DNA from: an uncultured Bacilli bacterium
GTDB taxonomy: Bacteria > Bacillota_I > Bacilli_A > RF39 > UBA660
Reading direction: 5' to 3'
Assembly: GCA_944332475.1 (NCBI GenBank)
Contig: CALVKA010000002.1
Span: 197,147 to 261,146 of the forward strand
DNA length: 64,000 nucleotides
A program made the translations under genes and the position numbers. This document shows positions 1-7,388 of this stretch, one piece after another. The first letter of the stretch is position 1. Each line of letters opens with the position of its first letter. A model generated the notes under the pieces. The model was not told the origin of the DNA, ran no database searches, and was given only the letters and a program-made list of their open reading frames with translations.

Positions 1-371
1 TCTATCAATCGATAAAAGGTATGAAATTTTTTATTAACTTTAGCACCTACCTTTGCTTTCAACGCTTTCGGTAACATCACTTGATAAGCACTAATCAAAG
101 TAGACAAAGTATCCCTTTGTATTTCTTTTCCTAGCAATAACAACTCGTCATTTAATATGATATCGTAATCAACAACAGAATAAATCTCTTTCAATTCCAT
201 AGAACTAGTATCTTTTATTTCCAAAACAAATCCTTCAATCGTTTGCTTTCCAAAAGGGACCAAAACACGAATACCAATACGAATAGAATCTTCTAACTCT
301 TTTGGAACTAAATAATCAAAAATTCGATCTACATTCTGACTAGCAATCTGTACCAAAACACCAACAACCAT
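1..371 (-). CDS. priA: Primosomal protein N' (PriA), N-terminal part, cut by window edge
   Basis: PriA is the replication-restart helicase that reloads the replisome at stalled forks. Only about the first 123 residues are present; the gene runs off the left edge. They read as the PriA N-terminal 3'-DNA-binding domain, with NVDRIFDYLVP at residues 13-23 and RVLVPFG at 35-41, in the family's order and spacing. The ATG at 371 has AAGGAGG about seven bases upstream, and a TATAAT -10 box lies at 391-396, so it probably has its own promoter just beyond the preceding terminator. Helicase motifs and the zinc-binding region lie outside the window, so the call rests on the N-domain only. Confidence 0.85.
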   Translation of the reverse strand, partial: MVVGVLVQIASQNVDRIFDYLVPKELEDSIRIGIRVLVPFGKQTIEGFVLEIKDTSSMELKEIYSVVDYDIILNDELLLLGKEIQRDTLSTLISAYQVMLPKALKAKVGAKVNKKFHTFYRLI

Positions 372-400
372 TGTTTACCTCCTTATTTATATTATAGCAT

Positions 401-427
401 AAAAAGAAAAGGTCACTCATGTGACCT
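401..427 (-). terminator. Intrinsic terminator after the rseP unit
   Basis: The stem AGGTCAC/GTGACCT (arms 410-416 and 421-427) is followed on the minus strand by a U-rich tract (401-409). It overlaps the stop codon of the small membrane protein gene and closes the uppS-cdsA-rseP unit in front of priA. Confidence 0.85.
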
Positions 428-620
428 AAATGATTTCAATATCTTCCTCATTTCTCTTTTCTTCTTTTTTTTCATCTTCAAATAAAATAGATGGATCGTC
501 AGTTAATGACTTCCTATTTTCCTTTTCCTTCTTTGTAACTTTTTTCTCCTCTGAATAAACAATAAAGAAAACAACAAAAGCTACAACAAACAAACAGATA
601 ATAATGATAACTGGATTCAT
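426..620 (-). CDS. Small single-pass membrane protein, unknown function
   Basis: I do not recognise this 64-residue protein. It has one N-terminal transmembrane helix (about residues 5-24, MNPVIIIICLFVVAFVVFFI) and a highly charged Lys/Glu-rich cytoplasmic tail ending EEDIEII. I start it at the ATG at 620, which follows AGGTGGGTGAT; an in-frame GTG at 632 lacks a site of its own. It begins 15 bases after rseP and shares its terminator, so it is co-transcribed with uppS-cdsA-rseP. A role as a small envelope protein or protease partner is only a guess from position. Confidence 0.6.
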   Translation of the reverse strand: MNPVIIIICLFVVAFVVFFIVYSEEKKVTKKEKENRKSLTDDPSILFEDEKKEEKRNEEDIEII

Positions 621-635
621 AGAATCACCCACCTA

Positions 636-1688
636 TTAAAAAAGTCTTAAAATATCATTAAAGGTAATAACTACCATCAATATCATCAACAAAAATAGTC
701 CAATCGTATGAATCATATTTTCAGTTTCTGGTTTAACAGGAGAACCCTTTATCTTTTCGATAATAATAAATAAGATATGTCCCCCATCAAACGCTGGTAA
801 AGGTAATAAGTTAATAAAACCTACATTGATACTTAAAAAAGCAACCAAATAAAGAATATTCATAATACCGCCAGAACTTTGATCTCCGACAACAGAAAAT
901 ATTCCAACAGGTCCACTAAGTTGAGAAATACTAATACCACCAGTAAACAAATACCCGACAGTAACAACCATTTGCTTAAAAATAGAAACAGTCTTTTTAG
1001 CAGTCCATTGCAAAGCAGATAAAAGTCCGTGCTCTACTTCTTGCTGCATACCAATTCCATATTGATAAGAAGTTTCGCCATCTTCTTCTATCTTTTTAGG
1101 TTGTACAGAATAAGTCTCAACATCATCATTCTCTTTTTGTACAGTAATATCACTGGCCTCTTCAGGATTCGCAACAGCCAAATATAAACTAATATCATCC
1201 GTTGTAGAAATAGTATGACCATTAATCTCTAAAATACGGTCACCTGCTTCAATCCCAGAAGTAGCAGCGGCCGAATTTTTTAAAACAGAAGTTACCATTG
1301 GTTCCATAGAAGAACCACCCCAAATAAGACCAATCAAGAAAAGAAGTAAAATTGCACAGATGAAATTGTTCCCTGCTCCAAAGAACATAATCAAAAAACG
1401 TTGCCATGGTTTCTTTGCTTGTAATCTCTTATCTTTAGGAACTTTTTTTAAATCATCATCTTCTACATCTTCTCCGGCCATCATACAGAATCCACCAATT
1501 GGAATAGCCCGGAAAGTATATTCAGTCTCTTTTCCTTTCTTACTCCATAACTTAGGTCCCATTCCAATCGCAAATTCATAAACATAAACACCATTAAGTT
1601 TAGCCATCATAAAATGACCAAACTCATGAACAAATACAATAACACCTAAAATTAAAACAAATAAAATTAAAGTAATAATAAAGTTCAT
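636..1688 (-). CDS. rseP: Site-2 zinc metalloprotease RseP/RasP
   Basis: This membrane-embedded protease cuts transmembrane segments of anti-sigma factors and leftover signal peptides. The 350 residues show the zinc-binding HEFGH (residues 21-25) inside the first membrane helix, a central PDZ region (roughly 125-205, with AGDRILEINGH) and the second active-site motif LLPLPAFDGGH near 295-305, followed by a last membrane segment. Length and domain order are normal. ATG 1688 follows GGAGG by six bases. It lies 11 bases after cdsA in the conserved uppS-cdsA-rseP order, tying it to envelope maintenance. Confidence 0.95.
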   Translation of the reverse strand: MNFIITLILFVLILGVIVFVHEFGHFMMAKLNGVYVYEFAIGMGPKLWSKKGKETEYTFRAIPIGGFCMMAGEDVEDDDLKKVPKDKRLQAKKPWQRFLIMFFGAGNNFICAILLLFLIGLIWGGSSMEPMVTSVLKNSAAATSGIEAGDRILEINGHTISTTDDISLYLAVANPEEASDITVQKENDDVETYSVQPKKIEEDGETSYQYGIGMQQEVEHGLLSALQWTAKKTVSIFKQMVVTVGYLFTGGISISQLSGPVGIFSVVGDQSSGGIMNILYLVAFLSINVGFINLLPLPAFDGGHILFIIIEKIKGSPVKPETENMIHTIGLFLLMILMVVITFNDILRLF

Positions 1689-1699
1689 TAGTTGCCTCC

Positions 1700-2500
1700 T
1701 TATAAAACACTAGAAAAAATAATAAATGCAAGTACTACAAAAATCAAACTATCAAAACGATCTAAAATCCCACCATGTTCAGGGATCAAATTAGAAAAAT
1801 CTTTCTTATCATAATATCTTTTAATAGAAGAAAAAACCAAATCTCCTAACTGACCTAATAAAGATAAAATAATAGTAATAATAACTACAAAAGCTAAAGA
1901 CATAGAAGGATCAATTACAGTTGTATAAAACGCTGTTGCCACAAAAGTTCCTGCAACTGTTCCACCAATAGCTCCCTCTATTGTTTTTTTAGGAGAAACA
2001 GAAGGACATAGCTTATGCTTACCAACTAACATACCAGTAAACAAAGCAAAAGTATCCGTAATGGTCGTAATAAGAAGTAAATAAATAATATACATAATAT
2101 CATAATTACGACAAATAATTAACAAATTAAAACTTAGTCCAATAAACAAAACAGAGCCTATTAAAAATAAAGCATCATTTAAATTATATTTCTTAAAATC
2201 ATGAATAAATACCATAGGAGTTAAAAAAGCAAAAATCATAAAAGCCATCACTCGATAATCCATAGTATAACTAAACTCAATAGAATCTAAATTAGATAAA
2301 GAAAAGAAAGCAACCATTATATAAGCAAACAACTTAATTAAAAATGGAAACTCTTTTCTGCTTTCACGAATATGAATTAATTCATATAATCCCATTAAAG
2401 CTAAAATAGTCATAAAAATAGCAAATACTTTGCCTCCAATTAATAATATTGGTACAAATATTGCTACCATAATAATGGCACTTAAAACTCTTTTTTTCAT
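1700..2500 (-). CDS. cdsA: Phosphatidate cytidylyltransferase CdsA
   Basis: CdsA makes CDP-diacylglycerol from CTP and phosphatidate, the branch point for phospholipids; PgsA at 54.6 kb uses its product. The 266-residue protein is polytopic and carries the family signature near the C-terminus: SPKKTIEGAIGG, then LGQLGDLVFSSIKR and HGGILDRFDSL. The ATG overlaps the uppS stop codon (ATGA), with GGAGG nine bases upstream inside uppS, indicating translational coupling. Confidence 0.95.
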   Translation of the reverse strand: MKKRVLSAIIMVAIFVPILLIGGKVFAIFMTILALMGLYELIHIRESRKEFPFLIKLFAYIMVAFFSLSNLDSIEFSYTMDYRVMAFMIFAFLTPMVFIHDFKKYNLNDALFLIGSVLFIGLSFNLLIICRNYDIMYIIYLLLITTITDTFALFTGMLVGKHKLCPSVSPKKTIEGAIGGTVAGTFVATAFYTTVIDPSMSLAFVVIITIILSLLGQLGDLVFSSIKRYYDKKDFSNLIPEHGGILDRFDSLIFVVLAFIIFSSVL

Positions 2501-3210
2501 GAAGCATTACCTCCAAACCTTCTATTTCTCTTATTAAATTCTACGATAGCAGCATCAAAATCATGCTCCGTAAAATCCGGAAAATACGTTTTAGGGAAAT
2601 AAAATTCCGCATAACTTGCCTGATATAACATAAAATTACTAAGTCTTAATTCACCACTAGTACGAATTACAAAATCAAGTGGTGGTAAATCTTGATATAG
2701 ATGATCATGTAAAGTATCCAACGTAATATCATCAATCGTTAACTTACCTTCTAAAACTTCCTGTGCAATTTTTTTAGTCATATCAAGTATCTCAGTCTGT
2801 CCACCATAATTAATACAGAAATTTAATACTGTCCCAGTATTATTTTTAGATTTTTCTGCCATTTCATCCATGGCTTCTAATACTTCTTTAGGTAAAGGTT
2901 CTCTTCTACCAGAGAAAACAATTTTTGCTCCTCTGTCCATAATTTCTTGAAATTCTGTATGGAACATAGAAACAAATAAATTCATCAAAAAGTCAACTTC
3001 TAGTTTTGCACGTTTAAAGTTCTCCGTAGAAAACACATAAAGAGATAAATATTTTACTCCACTCTCCTGTGCATAAATACAAATATTCTTTAGCCTAGTA
3101 AACCCCTCACGATGTCCAGCACTCCTAGATAATCCTCTTTGTTGTGCCCATCTACCATTTCCATCCACAATAATTCCAACATGTGTAGGAATAATTAAAT
3201 CTTTTTCCAT
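2497..3210 (-). CDS. uppS: Isoprenyl transferase (undecaprenyl diphosphate synthase)
   Basis: This enzyme condenses isopentenyl diphosphate onto farnesyl diphosphate to make the C55 lipid carrier for cell-wall precursors. Seen: the DGNGRW motif at residues 16-21 with catalytic Asp16, and near the C-terminus RTSGELRLSNF plus the usual ending before a Gly/Asn-rich tail. The frame is open upstream for 27 more codons, but I start at ATG 3210, where GAGGT lies seven bases upstream and the family N-terminus (237 aa) begins. The usual IMDGNGRW reads IVDGNGRW here, a minor change. It ends on TGA. Confidence 0.95.
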   Translation of the reverse strand: MEKDLIIPTHVGIIVDGNGRWAQQRGLSRSAGHREGFTRLKNICIYAQESGVKYLSLYVFSTENFKRAKLEVDFLMNLFVSMFHTEFQEIMDRGAKIVFSGRREPLPKEVLEAMDEMAEKSKNNTGTVLNFCINYGGQTEILDMTKKIAQEVLEGKLTIDDITLDTLHDHLYQDLPPLDFVIRTSGELRLSNFMLYQASYAEFYFPKTYFPDFTEHDFDAAIVEFNKRNRRFGGNAS

Positions 3211-3245
3211 ATCTTCTACCTCAAAAATATTATATAACAAGACAT

Positions 3246-3272
3246 AAAAAAAAGAAAGCAAAAATGCTTTCT
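3246..3272 (-). terminator. Intrinsic terminator after khpA
   Basis: The stem GAAAGCA/TGCTTTC (3254-3260 and 3265-3271) with a four-base loop is followed by a run of eight T on the minus strand. It touches the khpA stop codon and separates rpsP-khpA from uppS. Confidence 0.85.
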
Positions 3273-3520
3273 CAAAACTTATCAATATCAATTTTCACAT
3301 ATTTGTTATCTTTCAAAGAACTACTTGCTTGAACAAGAGTACGAATAGCATTGGCACATCTTCCGCCTTTACCAATTACACGACCCATATCATCCTCAGC
3401 AACAATTACTTGAATTAAAATAACATTATCTTCATCAGTAGGAAACTCTTTTACACTAACAGCATCTTGATCAACTACTAATGATTTTACTATTCCCTCT
3501 GTTAACTGAACCAAATCCAT
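3272..3520 (-). CDS. khpA: KH-domain RNA-binding protein KhpA
   Basis: KhpA is a small single-KH-domain protein that pairs with KhpB/EloR to bind RNA and influence cell elongation in Firmicutes. The 82 residues contain the KH signature RVIGKGGRCANAIRTL around residues 47-62. It starts two bases after rpsP. In B. subtilis rimM and trmD follow this pair; here a terminator ends the unit straight after khpA. The stop codon is TGA, evidence for the standard code. Confidence 0.93.
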   Translation of the reverse strand: MDLVQLTEGIVKSLVVDQDAVSVKEFPTDEDNVILIQVIVAEDDMGRVIGKGGRCANAIRTLVQASSSLKDNKYVKIDIDKF

Positions 3521-3522
3521 AA

Positions 3523-3798
3523 TTACTTATCCTTCTTTTCTTTAGATTCAGTAAATTTTTTCATAATTCCAGCTTTTGTAAATAAATTCTTAACAGTATC
3601 TGTAGGAATTGCTCCATTGTTAAGCCATTTTAAAGCTACTTCTTCATTGATATTAACTTTACATTCACCAACAGGTGCATAAGTACCAATTAATTCAATA
3701 TATTGACCATCTCTAGGACGTCTAGAGTCAGTAGCAACAATTCTATAAGTAGGTTTCTTTTTAGCACCCATTCTTGTTAATCTAATTTTAACTGCCAT
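3523..3798 (-). CDS. rpsP: 30S ribosomal protein S16
   Basis: S16 is needed for 30S assembly. The 91-residue sequence begins [20 protein letters not shown] and contains [19 protein letters not shown], both diagnostic. The start has GGAGGG nearby (3804-3810) and a near-perfect sigma-A promoter 30 bases further up. The C-terminal Lys/Glu tail is normal for Firmicutes. First gene of a two-gene unit with khpA. Confidence 0.98.
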   Translation of the reverse strand: MAVKIRLTRMGAKKKPTYRIVATDSRRPRDGQYIELIGTYAPVGECKVNINEEVALKWLNNGAIPTDTVKNLFTKAGIMKKFTESKEKKDK

Positions 3799-3828
3799 AA
3801 TATCCCTCCGTTTCTTAATGCATAATAT

Positions 3829-3857
3829 AGTATAATAAAAAAAAGAAAGGCTGTCAA
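3829..3857 (-). promoter_or_regulatory. Sigma-A promoter of rpsP
   Basis: TTGACA (3857-3852), a 17-base spacer and TATACT (3834-3829) on the minus strand, 30 bases before the rpsP start. The -35 box lies in the loop and arm of the upstream terminator. Confidence 0.85.
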
Positions 3858-3867
3858 CCTTTTTTTG
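3837..3867 (-). terminator. Intrinsic terminator of the 127-aa unknown gene
   Basis: Stem AAAGG/CCTTT (3846-3850 and 3858-3862) with flanking A/T pairs, followed by eight T on the minus strand. It physically overlaps the rpsP promoter. Confidence 0.7.
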
Positions 3868-3874
3868 ATAACGG

Positions 3875-4258
3875 CTATCGAATAATTTTTTTAGATTCTT
3901 CTTGAATCATAGATTGCGACTTTAAAATCAAAGCTTGTGCCATAGTATCAGCATTCATAGGAATCAAAACTAAATCAATAGATGCATCAAAATTCATAAA
4001 AGAAGAAAGTTGAGCACGATTTAGAGCAGTCATAACATTTAAACTCACGAATTTAGAATCTCCCTGAATAGAATACATCTCTTCCCCATTTGCTGTATAA
4101 TTACTCTTACCAAACAAAATATCATCTACAGCAATCTCAAAAAAAGCATCGCGAAAACGTTCACTACTCTCATCGTTCAAAGAAAAAGCATTTTGGACTT
4201 CACAAACCGCAACATCAATAAAATCTGTTAGTATATCATATTTTTTTAAATCATCCAT
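3875..4258 (-). CDS. Uncharacterised cytosolic protein (127 aa)
   Basis: Not recognised. The frame is open upstream to 4384, but that extension is low-complexity; ATG 4258 sits three bases after GGTGAT, the spacing used by many genes here (a second ATG is at 4261). The protein begins [16 protein letters not shown], has no signal peptide or membrane helix, and looks like a mixed alpha/beta globular protein. It has its own terminator and stands between rpsP and a run of membrane proteins. Function unknown. Confidence 0.65.
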   Translation of the reverse strand: MDDLKKYDILTDFIDVAVCEVQNAFSLNDESSERFRDAFFEIAVDDILFGKSNYTANGEEMYSIQGDSKFVSLNVMTALNRAQLSSFMNFDASIDLVLIPMNADTMAQALILKSQSMIQEESKKIIR

Positions 4259-4326
4259 CATATCACCCCTAGAGACACAGATTATACCACAAAAAGTAAA
4301 AAAAGTAAACCACATCCCATTATATG

Positions 4327-4351
4327 AAAAAAACGAGAATATTTTCCCGTT
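4327..4351 (-). terminator. Intrinsic terminator of the 307-aa membrane-anchored gene
   Basis: Stem AACGAGAA/TTCCCGTT (4332-4339 and 4344-4351, one G-U pair), then seven T on the minus strand. Confidence 0.75.
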
Positions 4352-5274
4352 TAATATTGAATAGTAATAGAATCCGTCATCCAACTAAACGCATAAATTT
4401 GTCCTGCCGGAATAACTTCCGTTTGCTCTGAACCAGAATTGTTCAAAATAAGTGTAATATCATAATCCGTATCATTATAAATATAATCTTCAAACTGATA
4501 AGATAAAGCATCACCACTTTGATAATCACTTAAGAAAACAATAGAAGACTCATCTACATGTTCTATAAATTCCTCAGAAGAGATAGTCTGATACATAAGC
4601 ACCAATGCATCTCCAGGTTCAAATTCTTGATATGAAAAACTAGCAACAGTAGATATATCACGACTTGCTTTAACATAAATTTCAAAAGTATCATTATAAC
4701 TATCTTTTTCATAAATCAAACAATTTCTTCCAAGATCATTAATAATCTCTGGAGGGGTAGTGGTATAAGTTTCTGTCACAAAAGTATAAGCTTGATTTTC
4801 TGAAAGATTAGATAAATAAATTTCATCTTCCATAACCATATGAATAACATTCTCTTCATCAGGATAACCAATAGATTTCTTAAGATTATCTTCACTGATA
4901 TCTTCTACTACTTGATTTGACTCCCTAGAAACAACTTTAACATCTTCGATAGCATCATCATTTCCAAAAAATACTCGAATCAAAATAAAATCTCTATAAT
5001 CATATAAATATTCTGGCAATTCAAATTGACTAGAACTAAGCTCTAGTGAATCCTCTTCACCATCAATAGGATTCAAACTATAAGATGTATAATTATTAAT
5101 AGATACATATCCGCCTAACGTATAATCGTTATAAACAGAAGAAGATGACTTCTCACCAACGTCACCTGCATCTCTATTCATAAATAATAAAAACCCAATC
5201 CCCACAACAAGTAATCCAACAATAACAACTATGAAAACGACTTTTGACGTTTTCTTCCTCTCACTCTCTACCAT
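4351..5274 (-). CDS. Membrane-anchored extracytoplasmic protein, unknown
   Basis: Not recognised. The 307-residue protein has a short Lys/Arg-rich cytoplasmic start (MVESERKKTSK), one membrane helix (about 13-33) and a long outside domain rich in Ser, Tyr, Asp and Glu, predicted beta-rich with no Cys pairs or catalytic motif I can name. I use ATG 5274, which follows AGGAG by eight bases; the longer open frame upstream adds a low-complexity stretch. Probably a lineage-specific surface protein. Confidence 0.65.
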   Translation of the reverse strand: MVESERKKTSKVVFIVVIVGLLVVGIGFLLFMNRDAGDVGEKSSSSVYNDYTLGGYVSINNYTSYSLNPIDGEEDSLELSSSQFELPEYLYDYRDFILIRVFFGNDDAIEDVKVVSRESNQVVEDISEDNLKKSIGYPDEENVIHMVMEDEIYLSNLSENQAYTFVTETYTTTPPEIINDLGRNCLIYEKDSYNDTFEIYVKASRDISTVASFSYQEFEPGDALVLMYQTISSEEFIEHVDESSIVFLSDYQSGDALSYQFEDYIYNDTDYDITLILNNSGSEQTEVIPAGQIYAFSWMTDSITIQY

Positions 5275-5363
5275 ATAATAAACTCCTACTCTAACCATAG
5301 TGTAACATAAAATAAAAAAGAAAAAAGTATATCGTAAAAAGTTAAAAATAGGTTTACAAAATA

Positions 5364-6194
5364 TTAACGCTTTTTCTGATAAATATAATAAGACTCCACA
5401 GGTCTTTGACAAATTTCACTATATCGCAAAGCACCAGGTATATAATCAAAAGAAGAAGAAAAAACATCCATCTCATTTCTACGAACCATAGAAGAATCCA
5501 TAAAATGTGTCAGAACCGCAATACCTCCACTCTTTAAAAGACAATTCAAATTATCTCGACAAATTTCCAATCTAGATTTATCACCACGAACATAATCAAA
5601 AATATTAGACAAGAAAACAATATCATACTGTCTATCTGTAGAAAAAGGTTTAGAAAAATCTTGCGAAAAAAAAGTTAATGCCTCCCTTGATATCTTAGAC
5701 AAAAGTTGCACCTCATCCCTTTCATAAGGTACAATTCCTGCATCCATAGAAGGAAAAAATAAATTACTACGCATCAATCCAGGATATTCCCGCAATAAAT
5801 GAATCCAAAACACTTTAGAATTAGCTTCATTTTCAAATTGAGGAGCAACTTCCTGCAACAAAGTATATAAATCTCGATTACTATACCCTTGTACAAAAGA
5901 GCTACCCCGATGCTCTAGTCCCCATTTACGTAAATAATAGTAATGCTCCGTTAAAGGATGAATATCAAAAGCATCAACCGAATTAGCACCCTCATAATAA
6001 AAAGAAAAAACTTGATCACTAGAACCTAGCACAGATAAAACATCTTGACCACTAACATCTAACTGAGAAAGAATAAAAGCTAAAGGCTCATTACTTCTAA
6101 GATAAAGACGATCTGGTCCTAAAAAATCATAAAAATCATCCCTATCTTCCAATATTTCTTTTGCCAATTTCAAATCTTTCTGTAATGCTCTCAT
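5364..6194 (-). CDS. Class I SAM-dependent methyltransferase-like protein
   Basis: The 276-residue protein looks like a Rossmann-fold SAM-binding enzyme related to the DUF3419 / aminocarboxypropyltransferase-like group. DVLSVLGSSDQVFSF fits the SAM-binding glycine loop, and SVDAFDIHPL fits the acidic residue that ends beta strand 2; later DIVFLSNIFDYV and GGIAVLTHF fit strands 4 and 5. ATG 6194 follows GGAGG by five bases, better than the in-frame TTG at 6206. Substrate unknown. It stands alone between two uncharacterised membrane-protein genes. Confidence 0.6.
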   Translation of the reverse strand: MRALQKDLKLAKEILEDRDDFYDFLGPDRLYLRSNEPLAFILSQLDVSGQDVLSVLGSSDQVFSFYYEGANSVDAFDIHPLTEHYYYLRKWGLEHRGSSFVQGYSNRDLYTLLQEVAPQFENEANSKVFWIHLLREYPGLMRSNLFFPSMDAGIVPYERDEVQLLSKISREALTFFSQDFSKPFSTDRQYDIVFLSNIFDYVRGDKSRLEICRDNLNCLLKSGGIAVLTHFMDSSMVRRNEMDVFSSSFDYIPGALRYSEICQRPVESYYIYQKKR

Positions 6195-6230
6195 AAAAGC
6201 CTCCAAACATGTTTTTAATTATAACAAAAA

Positions 6231-6255
6231 AAGAAAAAAAGTAGCAAAAGCTACT
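6231..6255 (-). terminator. Intrinsic terminator of the 154-aa membrane protein gene
   Basis: Stem AGTAGC/GCTACT with loop AAAA (6240-6255), then a T-rich run on the minus strand, beside the stop codon at 6256. Confidence 0.8.
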
Positions 6256-6720
6256 CTATTGATAAAAATACTGACAAAAAGTAGGACTTTCATTACCATG
6301 AATATAATAAGTATCTTCTCCATCAACAGTACACTTCGTAACCATCAACGATTGGTGATCATCATGAAGAGAAAACGTATAATCTGTCTGAATTCCATTA
6401 CTAAATCTCCACTTATAAATATCTGCTTTTTGTAAAATAGAATAAATAGAACCATCTCGAATATATTCTTTTAAATCGTGTTTATAAAGGAAAATAAATC
6501 TTTCTTCCATCATATTTACGTTCTCATAACAAGCACTATAAAACTCTACCCCATCTTTTTTGGCATATAGTTCATAATCATCCCTACTACAAGGACGACC
6601 AATTCCCTCAAGGCCATAATCTGCTCTTCGATAAGAAATTACCGCAAAGAAAATCCAAAAAACAAAAGCCAATAATCCCAATACAACTACAACTGTAATA
6701 ATAATCTTTTTATTTTTCAT
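6256..6720 (-). CDS. Single-pass membrane protein, unknown (154 aa)
   Basis: Not recognised. MKNKKIIIT starts a membrane anchor (about residues 6-28) followed by about 125 outside residues with several Tyr and four Cys (CSRDD, CYENV, CTVDG, FCQYF), so disulphides are possible. ATG 6720 is chosen over the in-frame TTG at 6726 because it is closer to the normal spacing from AGGT. It has its own terminator. Probably an envelope protein special to this lineage. Confidence 0.6.
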   Translation of the reverse strand: MKNKKIIITVVVVLGLLAFVFWIFFAVISYRRADYGLEGIGRPCSRDDYELYAKKDGVEFYSACYENVNMMEERFIFLYKHDLKEYIRDGSIYSILQKADIYKWRFSNGIQTDYTFSLHDDHQSLMVTKCTVDGEDTYYIHGNESPTFCQYFYQ

Positions 6721-6774
6721 ACCCAATACCTGCTTCTTTACCTATACTATATACAAAAAAAGAAAATTAATCAA

Positions 6775-6799
6775 CAAAAATAGCACTAAAAAGTGCTAA
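6775..6799 (-). terminator. Intrinsic terminator of cotE
   Basis: Stem TAGCACT/AGTGCTA (6781-6787 and 6792-6798), loop AAAA, then five T on the minus strand just after the cotE stop. Confidence 0.85.
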
Positions 6800-6804
6800 A
6801 CGTT

Positions 6805-7338
6805 TTAAATAGTATTATCTTGAATAAAATCATCATCTAATTCTTCATCTACAACATCATCTGTAGAAGCCTCATCCACAATCTCATCCCATGGATCTTC
6901 CTCATCATCTGCCTCAATCTTAACCTTAACATCACCTACTAATTCAATACCAAGTTCTTTTTCAATCGTATAGTGAATTTCATCACCCTCAATCGTAATA
7001 TTAGAACATGTAGGTTGCCTCAAACCACGCACAATAATCTCTTCTCCCGTAGTATCTTCCTCACGATTACGCATATGAACCACTTCTTGATAATGCTTCG
7101 TCTCTTTCACAACATCCGTCTTCGTATCTCGATCATAAGAATACCAAATATTAACATCATAACTACCAGTAATCGTAACTTGGTCTCCTATTTTTTCTCC
7201 ATGAAAATTATGATTGATTACCCAGCAACCTAAAATCGTAGATGGAGCATGGTCTACTTTAACTACATGATCTGTTGTAAATAACTTTTTACCTTTACCA
7301 ATCACAGCCTTAGTAACAATTTCTCTATAACTAGACAT
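6805..7338 (-). CDS. cotE: Outer spore coat morphogenetic protein CotE
   Basis: CotE is the organiser that builds the outer coat around the forespore in Bacillus. The 177-residue protein aligns by eye along its length: YREIVTKAVIGKGKKLF at the start, STILGCWVINHNF near residue 35, YDVNIWYSYDRDTKT near 60, then QPTCSNITI and the very acidic C-terminus (DEEDPWDEIVDE) that is the CotE hallmark. Length is normal (about 180). Start has AGGAGGGG. It lies downstream of miaB-ricA as in B. subtilis, but separated by two extra genes. Strong evidence that the organism makes, or descends from makers of, endospores. Confidence 0.93.
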   Translation of the reverse strand: MSSYREIVTKAVIGKGKKLFTTDHVVKVDHAPSTILGCWVINHNFHGEKIGDQVTITGSYDVNIWYSYDRDTKTDVVKETKHYQEVVHMRNREEDTTGEEIIVRGLRQPTCSNITIEGDEIHYTIEKELGIELVGDVKVKIEADDEEDPWDEIVDEASTDDVVDEELDDDFIQDNTI

Positions 7339-7388
7339 TTCTACCCCTCCTAACTTAATGTATGCAAGAAGAAGCAGATGTTTGACTA

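Noticed and set aside
391-427. Second terminator-promoter fusion before priA
   Set aside because: The -10 box TATAAT is good, but no acceptable -35 hexamer is found 16-18 bases upstream, so the fusion is not shown.
2497-3520. TGA recoding as tryptophan, as in mollicutes
   Set aside because: uppS and khpA end on TGA exactly where their families end, and the ydjG-like gene ends on TGA in an ATGA overlap. The standard code applies.
7339-7364. Sigma-E/K -10 box CATACATT before cotE, and a similar one at 40453-40461 before the CotD-like gene
   Set aside because: They match CATAnnnT but lie so close to the ribosome site that the transcript would begin inside it; in AT-rich DNA the match is weak evidence.
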